A stretch of 51,167 nucleotides of DNA, taken from assembly GCA_902570265.1 (NCBI GenBank), contig CACFXF010000011.1, forward strand, positions 1-51,167, read 5' to 3'. The stretch is from an uncultured Alphaproteobacteria bacterium (GTDB lineage Bacteria; Pseudomonadota; Alphaproteobacteria; Rhodobacterales; Rhodobacteraceae). The notes under the pieces were generated by a model that had not been told where the DNA came from, did not search any database, and saw only the letters and a list, made by a program, of their open reading frames with translations. The translations under genes and the position numbers were made by a program. Below, piece by piece: positions 1 to 9,711 of this stretch; within the stretch, counting starts at the first letter, position 1; each line of letters begins with the position of its first letter.

Positions 1-1552
1 TACCCAGAGTATCCGTTTCTTTTACAGGCTTATCCCATCTTATTCTATGTATTCGTGGAAATCTTAATGCCAAACCTGATTTATGTCGCTTACTTTCGTT
101 AATGCTATCAAATGCAATTTCTAATACTAACTCCTTTTTAACTTCTCTTACGGGACCAAATCTATTTAAAGTATTTCTTCTTACCCAATTATCTAGTTTT
201 TTTAATTCTTCGTCTGTAAACCCAAAATAAGCTTTTCCTATTGGTACAATTTCGTTGTCCTTAAAAACTCCAAAAGTAAAATCAGAATAATATGAGCTTC
301 TTTTTCCATGACCTCGCTGTGCATACATAAGTATAGTATCTAAAAAAAGAGGGTTTTTTTTCCATTTAAACCAAAGTCCTCTTGGTCTGCCTGAGAGATA
401 TAAGCTATTTTTAGATTTAATCATTAAGCCTTCTTGATTAAACTTTTCAGTACTTTCTATTTTAATTTGTCTAAGGTCGTTCCAGTCTTTAAAATAAATA
501 ATTTCTGAAATGTCTAAGCGTTTAGAAGTATTTAATTTTAACCAATTAGATAAAATATTCCTTCTTTTACTAAGTGGTAAATCTCTAAGATCATTACCGT
601 TTTCAAATAAAATGTCATATAGTTTTACAAATGCAGGTATTTCAGTAGTTAATTTTTTTGAAGGGTTTTTTCTGTTCAGTCTCTTTTGAAGAAAATTAAA
701 AGGTAGGGCTTCGAATTTACTTCCTACTAGTAACTCTCCATCTAAAACAGCATTTCCATTAATATTGCTTACTATATCTGGAAATGATTGTGAAATCTCA
801 TCTCCTGTTCTCGAGTAGACTTTTTTATTTTGATTATCTAAAACTAATTGTACTCTAATCCCATCCCATTTCAATTCTGCAACGAAATCACTTGGTTTTA
901 AGTTAATAAAATCTTTTTCTTCATTAATTGGATGAGCGAGCATCATAGGATGAAACATATCACTAAACTTTATTTTTGGTTTGAAGGATTTATTTTCCAG
1001 CCATTCAAATAAGTTTAAATAGGGATAAGATAATCCATGCCAAATTTTTTCAATATCTTCGATATTTTTATTTCCATACTCAGCTAATGCTAATTTTACC
1101 AATTTTGCTGAGACTCCAATTCTAAAACCACCAGTGGTAAGTTTTATTATGGACCACCTTTCATTTGCATTAGATTTATTCATTAAATCTAAAATTATTT
1201 TTTTTTGTTCAGATTTTGAGTTTTCATTTATTAAATTAATGAAAGTATGAAGTGATAATTCTTCTTGATTTTTTACTGATCTCATTGGCCAAATTAATGA
1301 AATAGTTTCTGCTAAATCTCCAATATAGTCATATGACATTTTGAACAATTCGTAATCAACTTGATCTTTAATTAACTCATGATAAAAGCTGGCTGTTATA
1401 TTTTTTACTTTAAAATCACCAGTAATAGCAGCTAAAGCGTAACCTCTATCTGGATCAGGAGTGTTAGCTATGTATTCCTTCAGAGCTGATTTCTTCCTAT
1501 TTCTGCTTGGAGTAAACAACAGCTTTTCTAATAAAGAGGAGAATGTCTTCAA
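1..1552 (-). CDS. ATP-dependent DNA ligase (ligase-associated repair set), 3' end cut by window edge
   Basis: This gene seals DNA nicks by transferring AMP from an active-site lysine to the 5' phosphate. Reading the minus strand from a TTG at 1552 gives 517 codons, open to the window edge. The nucleotidyltransferase motif I reads KWDGIR with lysine at about residue 228, followed by the SRTGDEIS and DGELL motifs and a C-terminal OB-fold region ending near RFPRIHRIRWDK. The family is about 530 residues, so only a short tail is missing. The TTG is preferred because the next residues, KTFSSLLEKLLFTPSRNRK, match the usual family N-terminus, and an in-frame TAA lies directly before it. It starts 3 nt after the exonuclease stop, so the two are very likely cotranscribed. 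Confidence 0.93.
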   Translation of the reverse strand, partial: MKTFSSLLEKLLFTPSRNRKKSALKEYIANTPDPDRGYALAAITGDFKVKNITASFYHELIKDQVDYELFKMSYDYIGDLAETISLIWPMRSVKNQEELSLHTFINLINENSKSEQKKIILDLMNKSNANERWSIIKLTTGGFRIGVSAKLVKLALAEYGNKNIEDIEKIWHGLSYPYLNLFEWLENKSFKPKIKFSDMFHPMMLAHPINEEKDFINLKPSDFVAELKWDGIRVQLVLDNQNKKVYSRTGDEISQSFPDIVSNINGNAVLDGELLVGSKFEALPFNFLQKRLNRKNPSKKLTTEIPAFVKLYDILFENGNDLRDLPLSKRRNILSNWLKLNTSKRLDISEIIYFKDWNDLRQIKIESTEKFNQEGLMIKSKNSLYLSGRPRGLWFKWKKNPLFLDTILMYAQRGHGKRSSYYSDFTFGVFKDNEIVPIGKAYFGFTDEELKKLDNWVRRNTLNRFGPVREVKKELVLEIAFDSINESKRHKSGLALRFPRIHRIRWDKPVKETDTLG

Positions 1553-1555
1553 TTA

Positions 1556-2536
1556 TTATTCCTCTTCTCTACCTTGCATATATAAAGGTTCAGCATTTAT
1601 GTTATTTGACTTACACCAATGTACTAAAGCATCTTCTCTACCATGCGTTACCCAAACTGATTTAGTCTTACAGCTTTTTATGGTTGTAATTAATTCGTTC
1701 CAATCACAATGATCAGAAATAATTAACGGAATTTCTACTAAGCTTTGCTTTGCCCTTTGTTTAATAGACATCCAACCTGAAGCATAACATATTACTGGAT
1801 CTGAAAAACGTCTGGACCATTTGTCTTTTAAAGCTGAAGGTGGTGCAATTACAATTTTACCCTCAAAATCTGCACTTTTTTTGTAAGAAACAGGCTCTAA
1901 GTTACCAAGATTAATTCCTTGCGAGATATAATAGTCACAGATTTTTAATTGGGACCCATGCAAATAAATTGTTTCATCGTAACCAGCATCACGTAGTAAT
2001 TTTATTACTCGTTGTGATTTTCCTAATGCGTATGCCCCGATTATATATGTTTTGGTATCATTTTTTTCAAAAGCTTTTAATATTTTTTTTATTTCATTTT
2101 CTGGTTTGGGATGTTGAAAGACAGGTAATCCAAATGTTGCTTCAGTAATTAATTGGTCACACTCAACTAGTTCATAGCTTTGACAGGAGCTATCGGGTGA
2201 AGTTTTATAATCTCCAGTAATTAATAAGCGACTATTTTTAGTTTCAATCAAAATTTGTGCACTGCCAAGAATATGTCCTGCTGGATAAAATGTGAAATTT
2301 AAATTGTTGATTTTTAATGGTTTGTGGTACTCTATGGATTGAAAAGAACCTGCACATTTATCACCATACCTTATTTTCATTATATCAATGGTATTTTGTG
2401 TTGCTAAGACATTTTGGTGACCTTTTCTAGCATGGTCTGCATGACCATGAGTAATAATTGCATTTTCTACTGCCATCATAGGGTCGATATATGCATTAAT
2501 TGTTTCTATATATAATTTATGATTAATAATCCCCAT
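1556..2536 (-). CDS. Ligase-associated DNA exonuclease, metallo-beta-lactamase fold
   Basis: This 326 aa protein is a predicted metal-dependent nuclease of the family that travels with ATP-dependent ligase in alphaproteobacteria. The metal motif HxHxDH is visible as THGHADHA (H30, H32, D34, H35), followed by further MBL landmarks PAGHILGSAQ, TGDYK and SDHCDWNEL. The pre-motif stretch AYIDPMMAVENAIITHG aligns with the family N-terminus, which supports the ATG at 2536. That start lies inside the divergent helicase gene, so the 5' ends overlap by 18 bp. It is the first gene of a two-gene minus-strand operon with the ligase. Family assignment is firm; the exact nucleic acid substrate is not shown by the sequence. 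Confidence 0.92.
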   Translation of the reverse strand: MGIINHKLYIETINAYIDPMMAVENAIITHGHADHARKGHQNVLATQNTIDIMKIRYGDKCAGSFQSIEYHKPLKINNLNFTFYPAGHILGSAQILIETKNSRLLITGDYKTSPDSSCQSYELVECDQLITEATFGLPVFQHPKPENEIKKILKAFEKNDTKTYIIGAYALGKSQRVIKLLRDAGYDETIYLHGSQLKICDYYISQGINLGNLEPVSYKKSADFEGKIVIAPPSALKDKWSRRFSDPVICYASGWMSIKQRAKQSLVEIPLIISDHCDWNELITTIKSCKTKSVWVTHGREDALVHWCKSNNINAEPLYMQGREEE

Positions 2537-4960
2537 AAGATAGAATATAAGAAATTATTTTATAAACTTAAATCCCATCCCATTAATCAGTGGATAATTG
2601 ATAAAGGTTGGGAATGGTTCCCTCATCAGATTCAAATACTAAAATCGATCGAGAAAAACAATTCTGTTTTAGTACAATCTCCCACAGGCACAGGCAAAAC
2701 CTTAACTGGTTTTTTACCATCTTTATTAAATTTTAATTATGATAGACAAAAATCTACATTAAATACTTTATACATTTCTCCCCTTAAAGCTTTGACAATA
2801 GATATTCACAGAAATATTTCTAAACCTATTAAAGAACTTAATCTTCCCATAAATTTGGAAACAAGAACTGGTGATACTTCGCAAAATATAAAGTTAAAAC
2901 AAATAAAAAATCCTCCAGATTTTTTAATGACTACTCCAGAGTCATTGGCTCTTTTATTATCTAATCAATTTGCAAGTACACTTTTCAAAGATTTAAAGTA
3001 TGTCATAGTTGATGAAATCCATACTTTTTTAAATAACAAAAGAGGTGATTTGCTAAGTTTGAACCTTGCTAGGCTATTTAAAATTGCAAATAATGTCAAA
3101 AGAATTGGATTGTCTGCTACTATAAAAACTCCAAGTTTTGCGATGAATTGGCTTTCACAGGAGAAAACCGATTTAATTCAAATAAAAAAACTTACTACTC
3201 CCGATATTAAGATTTTTCAACCAGATAACAGAATCCCATGGTCAGGTCATATGGGCATTCATGCAATTGCAGAAATCTATAAAAAGTTACTTGGAAACGG
3301 AAAAACAATTATTTTTGTTAACACGAGAGGACAAGCTGAGTTTATATTTCATGAACTGTGGAACATTAATACTAACAATTATAAAATAGCTATTCATCAT
3401 GGTTCATTAGATCTGGGCTTAAGAAAAAAAGTTGAGAAACAAATGAGTGATGGTATCCTAGATTGTGTTGTAGCTACTAGTTCTCTAGACCTTGGCATAG
3501 ATTGGGCAGAAGTAGATCTAGTAATTCAAATTGGAGCCCCAAAAGGTTTAAATAGATTAATACAAAGAATTGGACGTTCAAATCACAAATATGATCAACC
3601 TAGTAAAGCAATTCTAGTTCCCACAAATCGATTTGAATATCTTGAATGTTTCGCAGCAATAAATGCAATCAACAAAAATTATTTAGATGATCTTCCTATT
3701 AAAAAGGGAGCATTAGATGTTTTGGCTCAGTATATTTACGGAACTGCTTGCTCAGATAGTTTTTGTCCTGACACACTTTATAAGACCGTAATATCTGCAT
3801 ATCCATATCACGACTTAAAGTTTGAAAACTTTATAAAAGTATTAAATTTTGTGAAAGATGGCGGTTATGCATTAAAAAATTATGAAAAATATAAAAGACT
3901 TAAAATTCTTGAAAATGGTCATATAACAATAAATTCAAAAGCTGATATAAGAAGATATAAAATGAACATTGGTACAATAATAGAAGCTCCAATGTTAACT
4001 GTTAAATTTAAAAGAAAAACACTTGGAAGAATTGAAGAGAATTTTATAATTAATCTTTCTCAAGGTGATACTTTTATATTTGGAGGAGAAGTTTTAGAAT
4101 TTGAAAAAGTAGAAGGTTTAAGTGTTTATGTAAAAAAATCAAAAAATAAAGAAGCCAAGATTACAGTTTATGCTGGTGGTAGGCTTCCTTTATCCACCCA
4201 ATTATCTAAGTCTGTGAGAGAAATTATAGGAAATAAAAATTTCTGGAAAAAACTTCCAAAACAAATTCAAGATTGGTTGAATTATCAAGAAGAATACTCA
4301 CTATTACCAAATCCAAAAAATATGATTGTAGAAATTTTTCCCTTTAAAAAAAGATTTTATACAGTAATACATTCTTTTCTGGGTTGGAATGCTAATCAAA
4401 CTTTGGGTTTTCTTCTTTTAAGAAGAATGAAAAGAGCTGGATTTAGACCCATGGGATTTTCTATGAATGATTATGGATTAGCCATTTGGTCTTTTAAAAA
4501 ACCTGAGAATGTAAATGATCTTTTAGATACTGATATAGTTTTTGAGGAATTTGAAGAATGGTTGCAAGATACTCCATTATTGAAAAGATTATTTAGGGAT
4601 GTAGCATTAATTTCAGGATTGGTGGAAAAGCGTATTCCAGGCGTAGAAAAAACAGGAAAACAAGTTTTATTTAGTACTGATCTAATTTATGAGGTGCTTA
4701 TTAAATATGATTCCAAACATGTATTATTGGAAGCGGTTAAAGAAGACGCTACGGATGGTCTTATAGATGGTTCAAGGTTACGAGAGACTTTACACCAACT
4801 TAGAGAAAACATTTTAGTGAAATATTTAGATCAAATTTCACCACTATCATTACCAATTATACTTGACGTTACTAAAGAGAGCATAGGTTATTCAATTGGT
4901 AAAGATGATATTTTAGCTGAAATGCAAGAAGAGAATTTTTTCAGAGATGAAACATTATAA
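2519..4960 (+). CDS. Ligase-associated DEXH-box (Lhr-like) helicase
   Basis: This 813 aa superfamily 2 helicase should unwind or translocate on nucleic acid during repair with the neighbouring ligase and nuclease. Walker A is SPTGTGKT (residues 54-61). Motif II is DEIH at about residue 165, motif III is LSATI, and the C-terminal RecA domain shows VATSSLDLGIDWAEVDLVIQIG and QRIGRSNH. The remaining 400 residues match the Lhr-type C-terminal extension in length. There is no alternative ATG or TTG start near the 5' end, so the ATG at 2519 is probably right although it lies within the exonuclease gene on the other strand. Its last 14 bases overlap the start of the phosphoesterase gene, which implies translational coupling. 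Confidence 0.93.
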   Translation: MINNPHKIEYKKLFYKLKSHPINQWIIDKGWEWFPHQIQILKSIEKNNSVLVQSPTGTGKTLTGFLPSLLNFNYDRQKSTLNTLYISPLKALTIDIHRNISKPIKELNLPINLETRTGDTSQNIKLKQIKNPPDFLMTTPESLALLLSNQFASTLFKDLKYVIVDEIHTFLNNKRGDLLSLNLARLFKIANNVKRIGLSATIKTPSFAMNWLSQEKTDLIQIKKLTTPDIKIFQPDNRIPWSGHMGIHAIAEIYKKLLGNGKTIIFVNTRGQAEFIFHELWNINTNNYKIAIHHGSLDLGLRKKVEKQMSDGILDCVVATSSLDLGIDWAEVDLVIQIGAPKGLNRLIQRIGRSNHKYDQPSKAILVPTNRFEYLECFAAINAINKNYLDDLPIKKGALDVLAQYIYGTACSDSFCPDTLYKTVISAYPYHDLKFENFIKVLNFVKDGGYALKNYEKYKRLKILENGHITINSKADIRRYKMNIGTIIEAPMLTVKFKRKTLGRIEENFIINLSQGDTFIFGGEVLEFEKVEGLSVYVKKSKNKEAKITVYAGGRLPLSTQLSKSVREIIGNKNFWKKLPKQIQDWLNYQEEYSLLPNPKNMIVEIFPFKKRFYTVIHSFLGWNANQTLGFLLLRRMKRAGFRPMGFSMNDYGLAIWSFKKPENVNDLLDTDIVFEEFEEWLQDTPLLKRLFRDVALISGLVEKRIPGVEKTGKQVLFSTDLIYEVLIKYDSKHVLLEAVKEDATDGLIDGSRLRETLHQLRENILVKYLDQISPLSLPIILDVTKESIGYSIGKDDILAEMQEENFFRDETL

Positions 4961-5612
4961 AATAAAATTTGCTAGTGAAACCTTTGAAATTCTTCCTTCA
5001 GGGACTATTTTCTGGCCTAGCGAAGAAATGTTAATTGCTTCTGATTTGCATCTTGAGAAAGGTAGTAGTTTTAATAAGGAAGGTACTTTTCTACCTCCAT
5101 ACGATTCTTTTGATACAATCACAAGACTTGAGGAAATAATTAAAATAACTTCTCCTAAAAAAATTCTTTTATTAGGTGATACTCTTCATGACAAAAATGG
5201 ATTATTAAGAATGTCGGAAGAAGTTAAAAAGAAAATCTTTTCATTATTAAAAAAGAACTCTTTTATTTTGATAAGTGGAAATCATGATGAAGAACTCGCA
5301 TTTCCAAACCTAAAACTTGATCCTTACTATAAATTGAGGAATATAACATTTACTCATGAAATGTCTTCGAATGAAACATTGGAAATAAGTGGACATTTTC
5401 ACCCAATGGTAAGTACAAAGTTTAAAGGCATTAGAATTAGAGCTTCTTGTTTTGTTGTAACAAAAAATAAAATTATCTTACCTTCTTTTGGAACTTTTAC
5501 AGGAGGACTAGACATTAAAAATAATGCTTTTCCCAATATTATTAATAAAGAAACAAAGATATTTATAATTTATAATCAGCAAATAATTAATTTAGGGGTT
5601 TCTTATTTTTAA
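4947..5612 (+). CDS. pdeM: Ligase-associated metallophosphoesterase (PdeM type)
   Basis: This 221 aa calcineurin-like metallophosphoesterase is the fourth member of the ligase-associated set. The metal-binding motifs appear in order: ASDLHLEKG (D33, H35), LLGDTLHD, SGNHDEE and SGHFHP. The family is described as a DNA-repair-associated phosphodiesterase; its physiological substrate cannot be read from the sequence. The start ATG overlaps the helicase 3' end by 14 bp, as expected for an operon. No clear hairpin terminator follows, but the 260 bp after it are non-coding and AT-rich, with a promoter-like context for the next gene. Confidence 0.9.
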   Translation: MKHYKIKFASETFEILPSGTIFWPSEEMLIASDLHLEKGSSFNKEGTFLPPYDSFDTITRLEEIIKITSPKKILLLGDTLHDKNGLLRMSEEVKKKIFSLLKKNSFILISGNHDEELAFPNLKLDPYYKLRNITFTHEMSSNETLEISGHFHPMVSTKFKGIRIRASCFVVTKNKIILPSFGTFTGGLDIKNNAFPNIINKETKIFIIYNQQIINLGVSYF

Positions 5613-5872
5613 AAACTCAAAGATTTTATAATCAACTTAATTTTTACTTCATCAACCTGGATCTTTGACCTACAGTTGTTAAAAAAAACATTAAATCTCT
5701 AAAAAATAAGAATAAACTTGAAATAAATGATTAAAAAAATTATTTACCATGGTATATGAGGGAATATAACGAATTAAAAATTGGGTTTTGAATAAATAAT
5801 TTTAAAGCATCTAATTTTTTTAATGATGAATTCACTCGCTTTAATTTCATTAGTAACAATTGGAGTTTATAA

Positions 5873-6631
5873 ATGTCAAATGAAGCTGTTTACCCTTCTT
5901 TAAACAATAAGGTAGTAGTAATAACTGGCGGAGGTTCTGGAATAGGAGAGTCTATTACTCGCTCCTTCATCAAACAGGGTGCTAAAGTTGCATTTTTAGA
6001 TTTTAATGAGAAAGATTCCATAAAGTTAATTAATGATTTAAATACTGATAACTTACATTTTGAGTTTTGTGATTTAAGAGATATTGAACAACTAAAAAAT
6101 TCTATTAAAAAAATAAGTTCTAAATTTGGACCAATTCAGATTCTTGTTAATAATGCTGCAAGAGATGATAGGCATAGTCTGCAAAGTGTAACTTCAGAAT
6201 ATTTTGATGAGAGAATTGCTACTAATTTAAAACATCAATTATTCGCCTCTCAAGCAGTTGTGAGTGATATGGAAAAAAATGGTGGTGGCGCTATAATAAA
6301 TATGGGATCTACAAGTTGGATGATAGGCCAGGGAGGAATGCCATGTTATACAACTGCAAAATCTGCAATACAAGGTTTAACGAGAGGGTTAGCAAGAGAT
6401 TTGGGTCCAAAAAATATTCGTGTTAATTGTGTTGTTCCTGGATGGATAATGACAGAAAGACAAGTAGATATGTGGTTAACTCCAGAAAGTGAAAAAGAAC
6501 TCATGGATCGTCAATGCATTAAGCGTAAGTTATTTCCTAAAGATATAGCAAGATTTGTTCTTTTTATGGCATCCGACGAAGCATCAGCGTGTTCTAACCA
6601 ATCTTTTGTAGTTGATGGGGGATGGTTGTAG
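5873..6631 (+). CDS. Short-chain dehydrogenase/reductase (sugar 1-dehydrogenase-like)
   Basis: This 252 aa NAD(P)-dependent oxidoreductase has a classical SDR architecture. The nucleotide-binding motif GGGSGIG lies at residues 19-25, NNAA follows in the middle, and the catalytic tyrosine and lysine sit in YTTAKSA (Y159, K163). The tail contains TERQVDMWLTPESEKELMDRQC and ends in FVVDGGWL. That pattern resembles SDRs annotated as aldose (arabinose or galactose) 1-dehydrogenases, so a sugar or sugar-acid substrate is a reasonable inference but not proven. It converges on the next SDR gene with only 10 bp between the stops. Confidence 0.88.
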   Translation: MSNEAVYPSLNNKVVVITGGGSGIGESITRSFIKQGAKVAFLDFNEKDSIKLINDLNTDNLHFEFCDLRDIEQLKNSIKKISSKFGPIQILVNNAARDDRHSLQSVTSEYFDERIATNLKHQLFASQAVVSDMEKNGGGAIINMGSTSWMIGQGGMPCYTTAKSAIQGLTRGLARDLGPKNIRVNCVVPGWIMTERQVDMWLTPESEKELMDRQCIKRKLFPKDIARFVLFMASDEASACSNQSFVVDGGWL

Positions 6632-6641
6632 TTATTAAATT

Positions 6642-7427
6642 TTACTCTGGTACTGCACCTATAATTTGTTGGTCATAATTAATTATTGCACCTGTAATAA
6701 TGCCAGATGAAAAACTTAATAAATAAGTAACCAAAGGTGCTAATTTTTTTGGATCCACAAGTTCTCCCATTGGTAATTTTTTTTCGGCTTTTCTGACCCA
6801 GTCGTCAGATGCTCCATGAAATTTTTTTTGAATTTCGTCTTCTCCTGGTGTATTCATCCAACCAGGGGCAACTACATTTACACGTATCTTGTATTCACGT
6901 AATGCTAATGCAGAGTTTTTTGATAATGTTAAAAGACCCCCTTTGGATGTAGAATATGCAGTTAGAAAACTTTGTCCAACGTAAGATGAGGTTGAAGCTA
7001 TATTAACTATAGATCCAGGTTTTTTATTCTTTTTCAGCTTTTTAATTAGCCCCTGCATCAAAATGAAAGGAGCTCTTAAATTAATATTCATATGTTGCTC
7101 CCATAATTTAATAGAAGTGTTTTCTATACTACCCCTAGTAGTTACTGCAGCAGAATTAACTAAGCTATTAAGGTTTGGAAAATATTTAATACTTTCCTTA
7201 ATCAAGTTATGACATTCTTTTACATTTTCTAAGTCAGTCTTTATATATTTTACTTTAACATTTTTCTTCAAAAGTTTTTGTTCTGCTTGAGCACCTTTTT
7301 TTTCATTCCTACCAGCTATAATTATTTCATTACAACCATTTTCAATAAGCTTATTTGCAATTTCAAAGCCCAGACCTTGTGTTCCTCCAGTAATTAAAAC
7401 TGAATTATTATTATTTTTAATTTTCAT
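6642..7427 (-). CDS. Short-chain dehydrogenase/reductase
   Basis: This 261 aa SDR oxidoreductase carries the cofactor motif GGTQGLG near residue 15, NSAA in place of the usual NNAG, and the catalytic pattern YSTSKGG with a preceding STSS. The C-terminus (SFSSGIITGAIINYDQQIIG) keeps the family's ITG motif but ends atypically in QQIIGAVPE instead of a VDGG form. It is not closely similar to the SDR that converges on it. The substrate is unknown. It is divergent from the downstream plus-strand amidohydrolase, with about 120 bp of shared AT-rich promoter region between them. Confidence 0.86.
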   Translation of the reverse strand: MKIKNNNNSVLITGGTQGLGFEIANKLIENGCNEIIIAGRNEKKGAQAEQKLLKKNVKVKYIKTDLENVKECHNLIKESIKYFPNLNSLVNSAAVTTRGSIENTSIKLWEQHMNINLRAPFILMQGLIKKLKKNKKPGSIVNIASTSSYVGQSFLTAYSTSKGGLLTLSKNSALALREYKIRVNVVAPGWMNTPGEDEIQKKFHGASDDWVRKAEKKLPMGELVDPKKLAPLVTYLLSFSSGIITGAIINYDQQIIGAVPE

Positions 7428-7550
7428 AGATAACCTGCTTAATCACATAAAGATATATTGAATAAATCAATTATACTATTGTTACTATAATAGTTTTACA
7501 AAAAACTTAGCATAATATATTTTAAAAATAAGATATATGAATTTATTTGG

Positions 7551-8720
7551 ATGGATACGATGCCAATTATTAATAGGATAGCTAATTTTGCAGAAGAAAT
7601 GAAACAATGGAGACAAGAACTACATTCAAATCCTGAATTAAAATTTGATTGTTATGAAACTGCAGAGTTTATAGTTAAGCGTTTGAAAGAGTTTGGGATA
7701 AGTGAAATTCATACTGGAATTGCTAAAACGGGAATAGTGGCACTCATTAATGGAAAAAAAGAGGGTGAAACAATTGGATTAAGAGCAGACATGGATGCTT
7801 TGCCATTACAAGAAATTAAACAGCATTCATACAAATCAAAAAAAGATGGTGTAATGCATGCTTGTGGTCACGATGGACACATGACAATGTTACTGGGGGC
7901 GGCAAAATATCTAAATGAAACCAAAAATTTTTCTGGTAAGGTAGCTTTAATCTTTCAACCTTCAGAAGAAGATGGTGGGGGTGGCCAGGTGATGTGTGAA
8001 GAAGGAATTATGGATACCTTTTCTATAAATCAGGTATATGGATTACACAATGCACCTGGTTTACCATTAGGTTTTTTTAAAACAAATCCTGGTCCAAATA
8101 TGGCTGCTGCAGATGATTTTACTATTGAAATAAAAGGAAAAGGTGGGCATGGAGCAAATCCAGAGGAAACATTTGATCCTATCACTGCATCTCTTCAAAT
8201 TGCACAATCCATACAGACAGTTAGTTCAAGAAACTTATCTGCATTGGATAATGTTGTCATCTCAATCACACAGATACATTCTGGAACAACGCACAACATT
8301 ATACCTGATAAGGCATTTATCAATGGTACCGTAAGAACGCTTGATAAAGTTACCCAAAAACTTGTGCATGAAAGATTTAAGTCTATTTGTTCCGGCACTG
8401 AAATCTCATTTAATTGCGAAATTAATTTAAAATATAATATTGGTTATCCAGTTACTTTTAATCATGAAGAAGAGACAAGATTTTCTGTAGAAGTGGCAAC
8501 TGAGATATCGGGATCTAGCTTGGTTGACGGGAATGCTCCACCTATCATGGGTTCTGAGGATTTTTCTTATATGCTTTTAGAAAGACCTGGAGCCTACCTG
8601 CACGTTGGCCAGGGAGATGGCCCAGCCTTACATAGTCCAGAATATGATTTTAATGATGAATTATCCCCTATAGGTGCCAGTTTTTTTGTAAAACTGGTTG
8701 AAAAAGCTCAGCCTTTATAA
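7551..8720 (+). CDS. M20-family amidohydrolase (hippurate/amino-acid N-acyl hydrolase-like)
   Basis: This 389 aa zinc-dependent hydrolase belongs to the M20D group that removes acyl groups from amino acids or related amides. Visible landmarks are WRQELHSNPEL at the N-terminus, GLRADMDALP, HACGHDGHMT with metal ligands, QPSEEDGGGGQVM with the catalytic glutamate, the dimerisation-domain stretch GKGGHGANPEETFDPI, and the final ligand region MGSEDFSYM with LHSPEYDFND. The alternative ATG three codons downstream is equally plausible. A PLP-dependent ammonia-lyase-like gene follows after 19 bp, so the pair may act together on N-modified hydroxy amino acids; this is an inference from adjacency. Confidence 0.9.
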   Translation: MDTMPIINRIANFAEEMKQWRQELHSNPELKFDCYETAEFIVKRLKEFGISEIHTGIAKTGIVALINGKKEGETIGLRADMDALPLQEIKQHSYKSKKDGVMHACGHDGHMTMLLGAAKYLNETKNFSGKVALIFQPSEEDGGGGQVMCEEGIMDTFSINQVYGLHNAPGLPLGFFKTNPGPNMAAADDFTIEIKGKGGHGANPEETFDPITASLQIAQSIQTVSSRNLSALDNVVISITQIHSGTTHNIIPDKAFINGTVRTLDKVTQKLVHERFKSICSGTEISFNCEINLKYNIGYPVTFNHEEETRFSVEVATEISGSSLVDGNAPPIMGSEDFSYMLLERPGAYLHVGQGDGPALHSPEYDFNDELSPIGASFFVKLVEKAQPL

Positions 8721-8739
8721 GAAAGCAACTTAAAAAAGA

Positions 8740-9705
8740 GTGAAGACAATTTTTGATAAAGTTTTTAAATTAGCCAAAAACTCTAGGGATAGTAGAAATT
8801 TGATTTTAAATTCTATTATTAAAACGCCTTGTTTGCGAAGTAGATTAAAATTAGATGAGGAAAGAGAGCTTTATTTCAAAGCAGAAAATTTTCAATATAC
8901 AGGCTCTTTTAAATTAAGAGGAGCTTTGTCAAAAATAAAAAAAGTCGAGAAAAACACAAAACTAATAACTGCTTCTTCTGGTAACCACGGCATCGCTTGT
9001 TCTCATGCTGCAAAAGTGACCGGTCATAACCTTACTGTTGTTTTGCCAGAAAAAGTTTCTAAATCCAAACTAGAATTAATAAAGGGTTATGGTACTAAAA
9101 TTATACTAAACCCTGGGGATTCTGGATTAGCTGAAAAACATGCTAGATCATTAGCTGAAAATGGTGAGTTTGATTATATTTCTCCTTATAATGATATTGA
9201 TATTATTGCGGGACAGGGTACGATAGGTTTTGAATTAATTGAGCAATTACCCAAAATAGATAATGTTTATATTTCAATGGGGGGTGGAGGTTTAATATCT
9301 GGAATAGGTAGTGTTATTAAATATCATTCTCCCAAAACAAAGATAATTGGAGTAAGTGCTAAAAATTCTGGAGCGCTTTCGGCTAGTTTGAAACTAGGTA
9401 AAGTATGTGAAACGACTCATTTAGATACATTGGCTGATGGTTGTGCGGGAGGTATTGATGAAGATACCCTCACTTTACCACTGGCTAAAGCAGTAATAGA
9501 TAGTGTCATAGACTGTACAGAAGAGCAAATAATAGAAGCAATTAAAATTCTTGCTTGGGATGAAAATTTGTTGGTTGAAGGATCTGCTGCTCTTGCACTT
9601 GCAGGATTTCTGCAAGATAAAAATTCAGAAAAAAGACAGGTAAGTTTAGTACTTTTATGTGGTGGAAATTTTGATAAAGATTTATTATTACCTATTTTAA
9701 ATTAA
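8740..9705 (+). CDS. Threonine/serine dehydratase-like PLP enzyme
   Basis: This 321 aa fold-type II PLP enzyme resembles catabolic threonine or serine ammonia-lyases. The Schiff-base lysine is K58 in TGSFKLRGA, the substrate loop is SSGNHG, and the phosphate-binding glycine loop is SMGGGGLISG. The protein has only the catalytic domain and lacks the regulatory ACT domain of biosynthetic IlvA, which favours a degradative role. Translation starts at GTG (8740), 19 bp after the amidohydrolase stop, with a purine-rich AAAAAAG stretch just upstream. It ends 6 bp before a convergent gene. Confidence 0.86.
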   Translation: MKTIFDKVFKLAKNSRDSRNLILNSIIKTPCLRSRLKLDEERELYFKAENFQYTGSFKLRGALSKIKKVEKNTKLITASSGNHGIACSHAAKVTGHNLTVVLPEKVSKSKLELIKGYGTKIILNPGDSGLAEKHARSLAENGEFDYISPYNDIDIIAGQGTIGFELIEQLPKIDNVYISMGGGGLISGIGSVIKYHSPKTKIIGVSAKNSGALSASLKLGKVCETTHLDTLADGCAGGIDEDTLTLPLAKAVIDSVIDCTEEQIIEAIKILAWDENLLVEGSAALALAGFLQDKNSEKRQVSLVLLCGGNFDKDLLLPILN

Positions 9706-9711
9706 AAGTTT

